NCBI GenBank assembly: GCA_031411695.1
Contig: JANOBO010000167.1
Location: forward strand, 1 to 52,583
Direction: 5' to 3'
Origin: JAIBCL01 sp031411695
Lineage (GTDB): Bacteria > Verrucomicrobiota > Verrucomicrobiia > Verrucomicrobiales > Verrucomicrobiaceae
DNA: 52,583 nucleotides
Shown: piece by piece, positions 1-6,797 of the stretch
Layout of the letters: every line of letters starts with the position of its first letter
Position numbering within the stretch: position 1 is the first letter of the stretch
Program-made: the position numbers and the translations under genes
The notes under the pieces: generated by a model
What the model saw: the letters and a program-made list of their open reading frames with translations, nothing else
What the model was told of the DNA's origin: nothing
The model's database searches: none

Positions 1-269
1 CCAGCGCCGATCGCGTTTGCGATCAACGCTGTGGTGCCCTGCCCGATGCCGCTGCCCACCGAGAGAATGATGAAGAAGACCGGGAACGAGAGCGAGAGCG
101 CGGCCAGCGCATCGGTGGAGATTTTGCCGCCGAAGTACGTGTCCACGAAGTTGAACATCGTGTTGAAGAAGAAGCCCACGCTGGCTGGCACGGCGATGCG
201 GCGGATGACTTGCGGGATGGGGTCTTCGGTGACGTTCATGCGGGAGGGCGATGCCGCCTTTTCAGGCAT
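1..269 (-). CDS. MATE family efflux transporter, N-terminal part
   Basis: This is the first 89 codons of a gene that runs off the left edge. The reverse strand reads a short hydrophilic leader, then IPQVIRRIAVPASVGFFFN, VDTYFGG and FFIILSVGSGIGQGTTALIA. That is the usual start of a MATE (NorM/DinF) Na+ or H+ coupled multidrug exporter, with helix 1 followed by the conserved helix 2 stretch rich in Gly and Ser. The start at 269 gives an MPEKAASPSR leader; an in-frame ATG ten codons later (239) is also possible. No neighbouring operon partner is visible upstream. Substrate cannot be told. The family call is firm; the exact start is not. Confidence 0.82.
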   Translation of the reverse strand, partial: MPEKAASPSRMNVTEDPIPQVIRRIAVPASVGFFFNTMFNFVDTYFGGKISTDALAALSLSFPVFFIILSVGSGIGQGTTALIANAIGA

Positions 270-383
270 AGGGCAATCGAATACGCCGGGCATCGCGCGC
301 AGGCCGGTGCAAACTAAGATTGCGCAGGACGAAACCGTTAATGCACGCCCTTCCAAAAAAGCTACCCTGCCTCCGCATTGAAC

Positions 384-977
384 ATGACTCTCCGCCGCCT
401 CACGCTCATCCTCGCAACGCTCTCGTCCGCCGCCGCATCCGCCGCAGACTTCAAGAAGGACGTGCAGCCCATCTTCAAGAAACACTGCTACGAGTGCCAC
501 AGTGAGGAGAAGAACAAGCGCAAGGCCGGTCTCGTCTTTGACGACCTGCACACGCTCGTCGGCGATATCGGCCCGAACGGGCAGGTGGTGCCTGGAAGCG
601 TCGAGGAGAGCCATTTGTATGAGGTGCTCACCAGCGATACTGACGCAAAGAACCACATGCCGCCGAGCAGCAAGCCGCAACTCAGCAGCGGCGACCTGCG
701 GAAGATCGAGAGCTGGATCAAGGGCGGCGCGTTTCTCGTGAACCCGGCCACGGTGAAGGTGCAGGGCCTCGGCCCTGCCGCGAGAAAGTGGCGCAACAAG
801 GAAGGCAAGGAGATCGAGGCCAGCTTTGTGAAGATCGATGGTGACAAGGTCATTTTCAAAATGCCCGACGGCCGCCTGCTGCCCTATCCCATCGCCAGCC
901 TGAACGCTGACAGCCAGATCCAAGTCCACCGCGCGCTGCTCGTCGCCGCCGGCGAGAAGCCGCTGGCATCGAAGTGA
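384..977 (+). CDS. small secreted c-type cytochrome (PSCyt1-like) with SHD1-like domain
   Basis: The 197-residue product has a Sec signal peptide (about residues 1-21, cleavage after ASA). A single heme motif CYECH (Cys35, Cys38, His39) follows in the context DVQPIFKKHCYECHS, typical of the planctomycete/verrucomicrobial PSCyt1 cytochrome. HMPP at 91-94 supplies the likely distal Met ligand and KPQLSSGDLRKIESWI closes the domain. The last 60 residues (WRNKEGKEIEASFVKIDGDK to ASLNADSQ) look like an SHD1 domain, common in these phyla. It is probably periplasmic and may pass electrons or bind a partner through SHD1. ATG at 384 was chosen over an in-frame TTG at 378. The stop lies 9 nt before the next start, so the DJ-1 gene is probably co-transcribed. 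Confidence 0.85.
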   Translation: MTLRRLTLILATLSSAAASAADFKKDVQPIFKKHCYECHSEEKNKRKAGLVFDDLHTLVGDIGPNGQVVPGSVEESHLYEVLTSDTDAKNHMPPSSKPQLSSGDLRKIESWIKGGAFLVNPATVKVQGLGPAARKWRNKEGKEIEASFVKIDGDKVIFKMPDGRLLPYPIASLNADSQIQVHRALLVAAGEKPLASK

Positions 978-985
978 GTTCGCCC

Positions 986-1528
986 ATGTCGAAACGCATC
1001 CTTTGCATCATCACCGACGGCTTCGAGGAAATCGAAGCCGTCGCGCCCGTGGATCTTCTCCGTCGCGCGGGAGCCGAGGTCGTCGTGGCCTCGCTGACCG
1101 GCGGTCTCGAGGTCACCGGGCGTTGCGCGATCACCCTTCGCGCCGACGCGATGCTCGATGACGTGAAGGACCAGACGTACGATTTACTGCTCATACCCGG
1201 CGGCCCGCATGTCGCAGCGCTGCGCGCGGACGGCAGGGTGGCTGAATTGGCAAAAGCGTACGCACAAGCAAGCAAACCCGTCGCCGCCATCTGCGCCGCG
1301 CCGACGGTCTTGAAGGACGCGGGCCTTCTCGAAGGCCGCCGTTTCACCTCGCATGTCGGCGTGAGCGGGGAGCTCCCCGCGCGCATCAGCGACGAGCGCG
1401 TGGTCGAGGATCGCGGCATCATCACGTCGATGGGCGCCGCCACGTCGGTGGAGTTCGGCCTGCATCTGATCCTCGTCCTGTTCGATCAGGCGAAAGTGGA
1501 TGAAGTCCGCAGCGGCATCATGGCTTGA
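986..1528 (+). CDS. DJ-1/PfpI family protein (YajL-like)
   Basis: This is a 180-residue cytosolic protein of the DJ-1/ThiJ/PfpI superfamily. The opening MSKRILCIITDGFEEIEAVAP carries the conserved Glu (14/15). The nucleophile elbow AAICAAPTVL places the reactive Cys at 103. LIPGG near 70 and ITSMGAATSVEFGL near the C-terminus match the YajL/DJ-1 pattern, as does the length. Family members act in protein or metabolite deglycation, chaperoning or oxidative stress; which applies here is unknown. An in-frame GTG at 974 overlaps the cytochrome stop codon and could give four extra residues and translational coupling; ATG at 986 fits homologues better. Confidence 0.9.
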   Translation: MSKRILCIITDGFEEIEAVAPVDLLRRAGAEVVVASLTGGLEVTGRCAITLRADAMLDDVKDQTYDLLLIPGGPHVAALRADGRVAELAKAYAQASKPVAAICAAPTVLKDAGLLEGRRFTSHVGVSGELPARISDERVVEDRGIITSMGAATSVEFGLHLILVLFDQAKVDEVRSGIMA

Positions 1529-1930
1529 GCCGCGCGATGAGCGCCAGGGACCACAGGCGGCCCGCCTGTCGAATTGGGCGGCCCGCCCAATTCATCGAGC
1601 GCAGCGAGCAGGCGCTCCGCACGCCGACAAAGCGCGGGTCCATTTACACCCGGACGAAGGATGCGTCCCATCGTCACGCGCAACGCACGCTAACATGCGC
1701 AGGCCCCGAGAACTCAGGCGCCCAGTGTCACCGCTGACGCGGTTCCATGAATCCTCATCGTGTGCTTCACCGTCGCCGTTGGTTATCACGCACGGCTATT
1801 GTTGTTTCGCCTCGCTGCGGCTGGCCGGGGCTGAAATCGTCGATGATGACAGTCCCGTGGTCCCACCATCACCCGCTTGACATTGAGTCACCCGGACCCC
1901 GACTTCCTCACCTCGGCTGTCGCCGGGCCT
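1529..1930. other. intergenic stretch between convergent genes
   Basis: About 400 bases separate the DJ-1 gene from the end of the Tat-exported protein. I see no gene here: the open frames are short, in poor context and lack recognisable motifs. The only structure is the palindrome pair at 1553-1593, listed separately. The stretch may serve as a terminator region for both flanking genes. Confidence 0.6.
1553..1593. repeat. pair of short perfect palindromes
   Basis: Two palindromes stand one base apart. The first (1553-1569) has arms ACAGGCGG and CCGCCTGT around a single C. The second (1571-1593) has 11-bp arms, GAATTGGGCGG and CCGCCCAATTC, again around a single C. Both share the core GGCGG-C-CCGCC. 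They lie 24 bases after the DJ-1 stop codon and could fold into two strong hairpins in RNA, acting as a terminator or 3' stabiliser. They could also be a REP-like mobile repeat. The same two-palindrome layout recurs elsewhere in this window with different sequences. Confidence 0.7.
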
Positions 1931-3487
1931 TCACACTTTCAGCAGCTCACGCGCCTCGGCTTGGCCGGGCGCTGGGCGGCCGTATTCGCTGGCGGTGACG
2001 CGCGCGAGCGCGGTCAGGTGACGCCAGCGGAAGGCGGGGCGCGTGGAGTGGAAGTCGTCCCAAACCGTCTGGAAATATTTCTCCGCGTGCAGCGCGCCGT
2101 CCTCGCTGACGGCGAAGCGCAGCAGCATGTCGAAAATCTGTTTCTCCGGCACGCCCTGCTTGTCGCATTGCTGCACGACGGCGCTGGCGCGGCCCTGCAG
2201 GTTGCCTCGGATCGCCTCATCAAGATCGCGCAGCAATCGTGCCGGATCCACGCTCGCCACATCGCTGAGCTGACGCTTCGAGGGCACCGCCTCCCATTTG
2301 CGGATGTCAGGCCGGCCCGCAGTGTCGCGCGCCATCTGCCACGCGCCGAGGATGAGGCACGCATGGACGTTTCTGCCGCTGCTCACGCGCGAGAGATTGC
2401 GCCACGCATTTGCGGAGTCGCTGGCGTGCACGCCGATGGAGTCTCCGTGAACGCTGCCCACCGGCTTGCCCGCCGCTTCCCAGGCCGGGATGCGCCCTTG
2501 ATCGCGCAGCACGAGCTGGTTTGCGGCTAGCGAGATTGCCTCACCGATTGCAGACGGGTCAAATCCTTCTGCCAATGCCGCGGCAACCGCCGAGGCCGAC
2601 TGCTCAGGCGTGCCGTTGAAAATCGTGCGGCTGAGTTCATCGACGAATGCATCCTCCGCGCTGCGCGTGCCTGGATCGCGGCCGAGGAGCTTATGCTCAT
2701 CGAGCAGCTTCGTGAGCACCTTGCCATGCTCATCCCATTCGGGCCGGCGGTATCCTTCCGCCTGAAGGCAGTAGCGCAATGACTGCCGCAGCAAAGTCTG
2801 CGCGTGCTCGTGGCCGACCACATCGAGCAGGTCCCACGCGCGATAAGGCAGGACGGTGCGGTGCACTTCGGTGTCCTCCTGCACGACGTGGAGCAGCGCG
2901 TTGAGCGCCTCCTCATCGTTTCGCTGCACAAGAGCCGCGAACATCTTCTCCGCCCCCGCCTTGTTCTTGCCGCGCACGAGATCGCGTAACTGCTCTCCAG
3001 TCGCCTTCGCGTCAGCCGCGTCGGGATGCACGGCCTGCAGCACCTCCGCGTCGCGCCCCCCGTTGGCCTGGATGCGGCTCGTGTTTCGGTAGAGCACTTT
3101 GAAGACGGGCAGCGCGGCCTCCTTGCCGGGCATCTTCCCTGACATTTTCAACGCGGGTGTCAGCGCCATGAGCGTGTGAAACCCGATGTAGTCCTCGCCG
3201 CCGAAACTCCTCGCGTTCGCCAGGGCGCCAGCGGCGAGAAGCTTTTTGAGCGGCACCCCTTCGCCTAGTTTTGCAGTGAGAGCCGCCTGCAGTTTCTCGA
3301 CCGGCGTCTCCTGCATGAAACACACGAGCGGCTCCATCTCGCCGAAGGCCAGTGCATCCGATTTCTCAGCGCCCAATGCCGCAGGGGCCAGTCCCAATTC
3401 CGACGCAAGGGCCGGGCCGATGGTTGCGAGCAGGGTTCCTTTGCCGACGTCCGCTAGAAACCCGCGGCGGGTGAGTGTGTCATTCAT
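1931..3487 (-). CDS. Tat-exported protein of unknown family
   Basis: The 518-residue product begins MNDTLTRRGFLADVGKGTLL, a twin-arginine signal, so it should be exported folded, probably with a cofactor or metal. The rest is mostly helical with regular repeats of Leu and Ala. Segments worth noting are SFGGEDYIGFHTLMALTPAL, a His-rich VVQEDTEVHR and VVGHEHAQTLLRQ, and VHGDSIGVHASDSANAWRNL. I do not recognise a named family. The scattered His, Asp and Glu residues in such motifs could bind metal, which is inference only. The start at 3487 is set by GGAGGT four bases upstream; a longer frame extends upstream but would put the RR motif about 70 residues in. The gene is divergent from the RelE-like gene. 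Confidence 0.75.
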   Translation of the reverse strand: MNDTLTRRGFLADVGKGTLLATIGPALASELGLAPAALGAEKSDALAFGEMEPLVCFMQETPVEKLQAALTAKLGEGVPLKKLLAAGALANARSFGGEDYIGFHTLMALTPALKMSGKMPGKEAALPVFKVLYRNTSRIQANGGRDAEVLQAVHPDAADAKATGEQLRDLVRGKNKAGAEKMFAALVQRNDEEALNALLHVVQEDTEVHRTVLPYRAWDLLDVVGHEHAQTLLRQSLRYCLQAEGYRRPEWDEHGKVLTKLLDEHKLLGRDPGTRSAEDAFVDELSRTIFNGTPEQSASAVAAALAEGFDPSAIGEAISLAANQLVLRDQGRIPAWEAAGKPVGSVHGDSIGVHASDSANAWRNLSRVSSGRNVHACLILGAWQMARDTAGRPDIRKWEAVPSKRQLSDVASVDPARLLRDLDEAIRGNLQGRASAVVQQCDKQGVPEKQIFDMLLRFAVSEDGALHAEKYFQTVWDDFHSTRPAFRWRHLTALARVTASEYGRPAPGQAEARELLKV

Positions 3488-3491
3488 GGCG

Positions 3492-3497
3492 ACCTCC
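3492..3497 (-). promoter_or_regulatory. Shine-Dalgarno site fixing the start of the Tat protein
   Basis: On the minus strand GGAGGT is followed by CGCC and then ATG. This clear ribosome binding site supports the start at 3487 rather than the longer open frame upstream, and places the twin-arginine motif at the N-terminus as expected. Confidence 0.7.
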
Positions 3498-3653
3498 AGG
3501 TTGGTGGTTGAATTGATAGGAGTGTCCCGGTTTTGAAACCAAAGGTCAATCCTGCATTCCCATGCTGTCACGCGTCCGCAATGCCTCGTGCATGGCGGAT
3601 CACGGATGGGGCTGACGGGTTGCGCTGGCGTGAATGCTGGGTAGCCTCGCTGC

Positions 3654-4022
3654 GTGTTACAGATCGTCTTCAATGAAATCTCCGCCGCGGAACTTTCCCA
3701 CCTGCCTGTGCAGGTGCAGTTCCAATTGCTCGAGGCCCTGAACGTCCAACCCGAGGGCCTTGATGACGAGTCGCTCTCGAAGCAGTTCGGCGTCCTCGAG
3801 CGCGCGGGAAAGAAACTCTACCGCTGCCGCGCCGGCGAGTACCGCATCTATTTCGCCGTGAAGGAGGGCATGGTGCGCATCCACCGCGTCGTGCACAAGA
3901 ACACCTTCCAGGACTTCCTCGTGCGCAGCAATCTCGCCGGAGGTGAGGACGCCGCGCTGGCGGAATCCAAGAACTTCTGGAAGCTCATCGACGAGGGCGC
4001 GAAGACATTGAAGGTGGCGTGA
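3654..4022 (+). CDS. RelE/ParE-fold protein without a visible antitoxin
   Basis: The 122-residue product carries the RelE-superfamily core. A helical N-terminal half leads into LERAGKKLYRCRAGEYRIYF, then EGMVRIHRVVHKNTFQDF, where the basic Arg/Lys/His positions are those of RelE/HigB-type mRNA interferases. A tail of about 27 residues (from AGGEDAALAESKNFWKL) extends beyond the usual end. No antitoxin gene sits on either side: upstream is a divergent start and downstream is an aminotransferase whose GTG start overlaps this stop (GTGA). The start is GTG at 3654, with no ATG near. It is either an orphan toxin or a domesticated relative; the coupling to a metabolic gene favours the latter. Confidence 0.75.
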   Translation: MLQIVFNEISAAELSHLPVQVQFQLLEALNVQPEGLDDESLSKQFGVLERAGKKLYRCRAGEYRIYFAVKEGMVRIHRVVHKNTFQDFLVRSNLAGGEDAALAESKNFWKLIDEGAKTLKVA

Positions 4023-5200
4023 GGACTGACGTGAGCGCAGCGCCTGTTCCAATTTTCCCTTCAGAGTCCGCGCGGCTCGCGGAGTTCCCGGTCGCGCGTG
4101 AGCAGATCTTCATGGCTCATGCGGGAGTCACGATCCTGCCGCGCTGTGCGGCGCGGGCGATGCAGGACTATGCGGAGCAGTCGTGCCTGCAGCATCAGGA
4201 ATTTGCCGCCGCCTACCGCGCGGTGAATGAGACCCGCAAGATCGCCGGTGATTTCATCGGCGCGCAGGCTGACGAGATCTCGCTCCTCGGCCCCACCTCG
4301 CTCGGCTTGAGTCTGGTGGCCAATGGCATGCCGTGGCAGGTGGGGGACGAGGTGCTCTGCTATCAGGATGATTATCCTGCCAACGTGTATCCGTGGCTCG
4401 ACCTCCGCCGCCGTGGCGTCACGGTGCGCTTCCTTGAGCCCGAGAATCCTGGCGAGATCACACCCGGGCTGGTGGAGCGCTCTCTCTCAGCCAAGACCCG
4501 TCTCGTCGCGCTCGCCTCATGTCATTTCCTCACCGGCTACCGCATCGATGTCGATGCCATCGGCCGGATGCTGCGCGCGCGCGGGGTCTTGTTTTGTCTC
4601 GATGCCATCCAGACGCTCGGTGCGTTCGACACGCGCGTGGAGCACGTCGATTTCCTCGCTGCCGACGCGCACAAATGGCTGCTCGGTCCGATGGCCGCAG
4701 GCATTTTCTTCGTGCGCGAGGAGCATCACGACCTGCTGCGCCCCACTCTGCTCGGCGCGTGGAATGTGAGGTCCCCGAATTTCGTGGCGCAGGACGAGGT
4801 GACGTTTGAAAAAGGTGGCCGACGCTACGAGCCGGGCGTGCTGAACATGGCGGGCATTCTCGGCATGAGAGCTTCGATCGAGATGCTCGCAGGCATCGGC
4901 ATCGGCAAAGTCAGCGCGCGGCTGCTTGAGTTGAAGGCGCACCTCATCGCCCGCCTCACACCCCTCGGATTTCACCTCGTGCCGCCGACCGAAGGGGCAA
5001 ACGCCTCCGGCATCTCAACCGTGTGGCGTGATGCGCCGGACACGCCGGTGGAGAAGGTGTTCGATCATCTCGCGGCCAATGGCGTGGTCGTCTCGCTTCG
5101 GAGCAACCGGCAGGGCAGGGCGCATCTGCGTTTCAGCCCGCATCTCTACAACACCGAGGCGGAGATCGACCGCGTGGCGGCGCTTATCGCTGAGGCCTGA
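4019..5200 (+). CDS. class V PLP-dependent aminotransferase (cysteine desulfurase/epimerase-like)
   Basis: The 393-residue product is a fold-type I PLP enzyme of aminotransferase class V. Visible marks are the start of the active-site region MAHAGVTILPRCA, the cofactor-binding Asp in FCLDAIQTLGAF (Asp195), and the Schiff-base lysine in AADAHKWLLGP (Lys219), followed by GIFFV. A C-terminal small domain ends with a strand reading GRAHLRFSPHLYNTEAEID, typical of isopenicillin-N epimerase and cysteine-lyase-like members. The substrate is unknown; cysteine desulfuration, lyase or epimerase activity are all possible. GTG at 4019 overlaps the RelE-like stop; GTG at 4031 is the alternative start. A palindrome just after the stop probably ends the transcript. 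Confidence 0.85.
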   Translation: MRTDVSAAPVPIFPSESARLAEFPVAREQIFMAHAGVTILPRCAARAMQDYAEQSCLQHQEFAAAYRAVNETRKIAGDFIGAQADEISLLGPTSLGLSLVANGMPWQVGDEVLCYQDDYPANVYPWLDLRRRGVTVRFLEPENPGEITPGLVERSLSAKTRLVALASCHFLTGYRIDVDAIGRMLRARGVLFCLDAIQTLGAFDTRVEHVDFLAADAHKWLLGPMAAGIFFVREEHHDLLRPTLLGAWNVRSPNFVAQDEVTFEKGGRRYEPGVLNMAGILGMRASIEMLAGIGIGKVSARLLELKAHLIARLTPLGFHLVPPTEGANASGISTVWRDAPDTPVEKVFDHLAANGVVVSLRSNRQGRAHLRFSPHLYNTEAEIDRVAALIAEA

Positions 5201-5242
5201 CCGCGCGCGTTTTGCACGCGTGTTCAAAACGTGCGCGCGCGG
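5201..5242. terminator. large inverted repeat between convergent genes
   Basis: CCGCGCGCG at 5201-5209 pairs with CGCGCGCGG at 5234-5242, and TTTTG at 5210-5214 with CAAAA at 5225-5229, leaving a small bulge and a ten-base loop. It lies directly after the aminotransferase stop and four bases before the end of the sulfatase gene on the other strand, as expected for a bidirectional terminator. It lacks a downstream T-run, so rho-independent function is not certain. Confidence 0.6.
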
Positions 5243-5246
5243 ACGC

Positions 5247-6797
5247 TCACGGCGCGGGGATCGGCGGCAGCTTCGCCGCTAGCAGCGCGCGCAGCTCCTT
5301 CAGGGTGGCCGCGTGTTTTGCGTCACTGGATAGATTCGTGTGCTCACCCGGATCGGCGTCGTGATCGTAAAGCTCCACGCCGCTACGGCCTTCGTCCCAC
5401 TCGGTGCAGCGCCAGCGCGCGGTGCGCACGGTGCGGCCCCAGAATTCAGCGTTCGCCCCGCGTCGCGCTTGGGTAAACGCGGCTTTGTGAAGCGTGGCTG
5501 CGGGATCGTCCAGCAAAGGGCGCAGGCTTTTGCCCTCGAACTGTTTCAGCGGTGGCACGCCGGTCAGATCGCAGAGCGTGGGAAACACATCGAGAGATTC
5601 GACGAGGCTGTCGCTGCGTTTGCCGGCGCCCTTTGTGCCGGGCGCGCGCACGATGAACGGAATGCGCGCGCTTTCCTCGAAAAGGCTGCGCTTGTGCCAG
5701 AGCCCGTGCTCACCGAGATGCCAGCCGTGATCGCTCATGAAGACGACGATGGTGTTGTCATCGAGCCCCTTTTCCTTCAGCGCATCAAGCACGCGCCCAG
5801 CCTGCTCATCGACATAGCTCACGCAGGCCAGATAGGCGCGGATGGCGGCGCGGCGCTGCTCGGGCGTGGTGCTGACCGTGTAGCCGGGAACCGCGCCATT
5901 GCGCGCTGGCGGCGGGATGTCAGCCTCGTCGTCCGCAGGCTCGTCTGACAGCGTGATGTTCTTCATCGGATAGAGGTCGAAATACTTCGCCGGGGCCACG
6001 AGGGGCAGGTGCGGCCGGTGAAAACCCACGGCGAGGAAAAACGGCTTCGTTGCATCCTGCTTGTCCAGCCACTCGATCGCCGTCTTTGCAAATGTGCCAT
6101 CGACGAGTTGATCGTCACCGCCGGGAATCTCCTGCCACGACAGGCCCTCCTTCTTGCCGGTCTTCACCGTCACGGCGCTTGTGCGCTTCGGCGGAAAGGG
6201 CAGCTCGCTTTTAAACGGCGTGCCGAAGTCCCACGCCACCGGGTCGTCCATGCTCTCATCGCCCGACGGCACGCCGAGGTGGAAGATCTTCCCGCAGCGC
6301 GCGGTTGCGTATCCATTCTGCCGGAACCAATGCGGCAGCGTCATCACGCCGGGGATGTTTTTGTACAAGTTGTCCTCGTTGTTGGTCACGCGCGTGGTGT
6401 TTGGCCTCATGCCGGTGAGGAAGGAAGCGCGCGATGGATTGCAGTGCGGGAACTGGCAATACGCCCGCGAAAACATCACGCCGCTCTTCGCCAGCGCATC
6501 AAGATGCGGTGTCTTCGCCTGCGGATGACCGTAGCAGCCTAGCGTGGAGGCAAGGTCGTCCGACACGAGCAGCAGCACGTTTGGCCGCTTCTCCGCGCCG
6601 TTGGAGAGCACGCACAGCAGCAGCGCCGCGCAAAGAAGCGCTGCGCATTGAACCGTACGTTGTTCACGCTTCAGCGTGTCAGGCCGTTGGGATTTTGGCG
6701 CGTGGCCTGGGGTTTTGAAGAACACGCTGAAGCGTGAACAACGAGCCTTGAAGAACATGCTGAAGCGTGAACAACTTGCGGGGGAAAGGCGGTTCAT
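5247..6797 (-). CDS. secreted sulfatase, iduronate-2-sulfatase-like
   Basis: This is a family S1 sulfatase of 516 residues from the first ATG. RPNVLLLVSDDLASTLGCYG holds the metal-binding Asp pair. FPHCNPSRASFLTG is the sulfatase signature, with Cys119 to be converted to formylglycine. MSDHGWHLGEHGLWHKRSLF is the second metal/His region typical of iduronate-2-sulfatase relatives. A hydrophobic signal segment lies only at about residues 48-66 (TVQCAALLCAALLLCVLS). The preceding 45 residues are encoded by three copies of a palindromic repeat and contain an 11-residue tandem repeat starting CSRFSMFFKA. Its ATG overlaps the stop of the upstream sulfatase (ATGA), so translation is probably coupled. 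Real initiation could be nearer the signal peptide, for example at CTG or GTG codons. It probably acts on a sulfated polysaccharide. Confidence 0.88.
   Translation of the reverse strand: MNRLSPASCSRFSMFFKARCSRFSVFFKTPGHAPKSQRPDTLKREQRTVQCAALLCAALLLCVLSNGAEKRPNVLLLVSDDLASTLGCYGHPQAKTPHLDALAKSGVMFSRAYCQFPHCNPSRASFLTGMRPNTTRVTNNEDNLYKNIPGVMTLPHWFRQNGYATARCGKIFHLGVPSGDESMDDPVAWDFGTPFKSELPFPPKRTSAVTVKTGKKEGLSWQEIPGGDDQLVDGTFAKTAIEWLDKQDATKPFFLAVGFHRPHLPLVAPAKYFDLYPMKNITLSDEPADDEADIPPPARNGAVPGYTVSTTPEQRRAAIRAYLACVSYVDEQAGRVLDALKEKGLDDNTIVVFMSDHGWHLGEHGLWHKRSLFEESARIPFIVRAPGTKGAGKRSDSLVESLDVFPTLCDLTGVPPLKQFEGKSLRPLLDDPAATLHKAAFTQARRGANAEFWGRTVRTARWRCTEWDEGRSGVELYDHDADPGEHTNLSSDAKHAATLKELRALLAAKLPPIPAP
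6665..6769. repeat. three palindromic repeat copies within a sulfatase N-terminus
   Basis: Plus-strand palindromes are CACGCT-TC-AGCGTG (6665-6678), CACGCT-GA-AGCGTG (6723-6736) and a one-mismatch copy CATGCT-GA-AGCGTG (6756-6769). The last two lie in direct repeats 33 bp apart, each beginning TTGAAGAACA. Since 33 is a multiple of three, the sulfatase frame stays open and yields an 11-residue tandem repeat. The first copy is in opposite orientation to the others. The block sits between the ATGA start and the signal-peptide codons, which looks like insertion and duplication after the two sulfatase genes became adjacent. Confidence 0.7.

Noticed and set aside
1877..2530. Open frame opposite the Tat-exported protein
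   Set aside because: Antisense to a gene with a clear signal and ribosome binding site.
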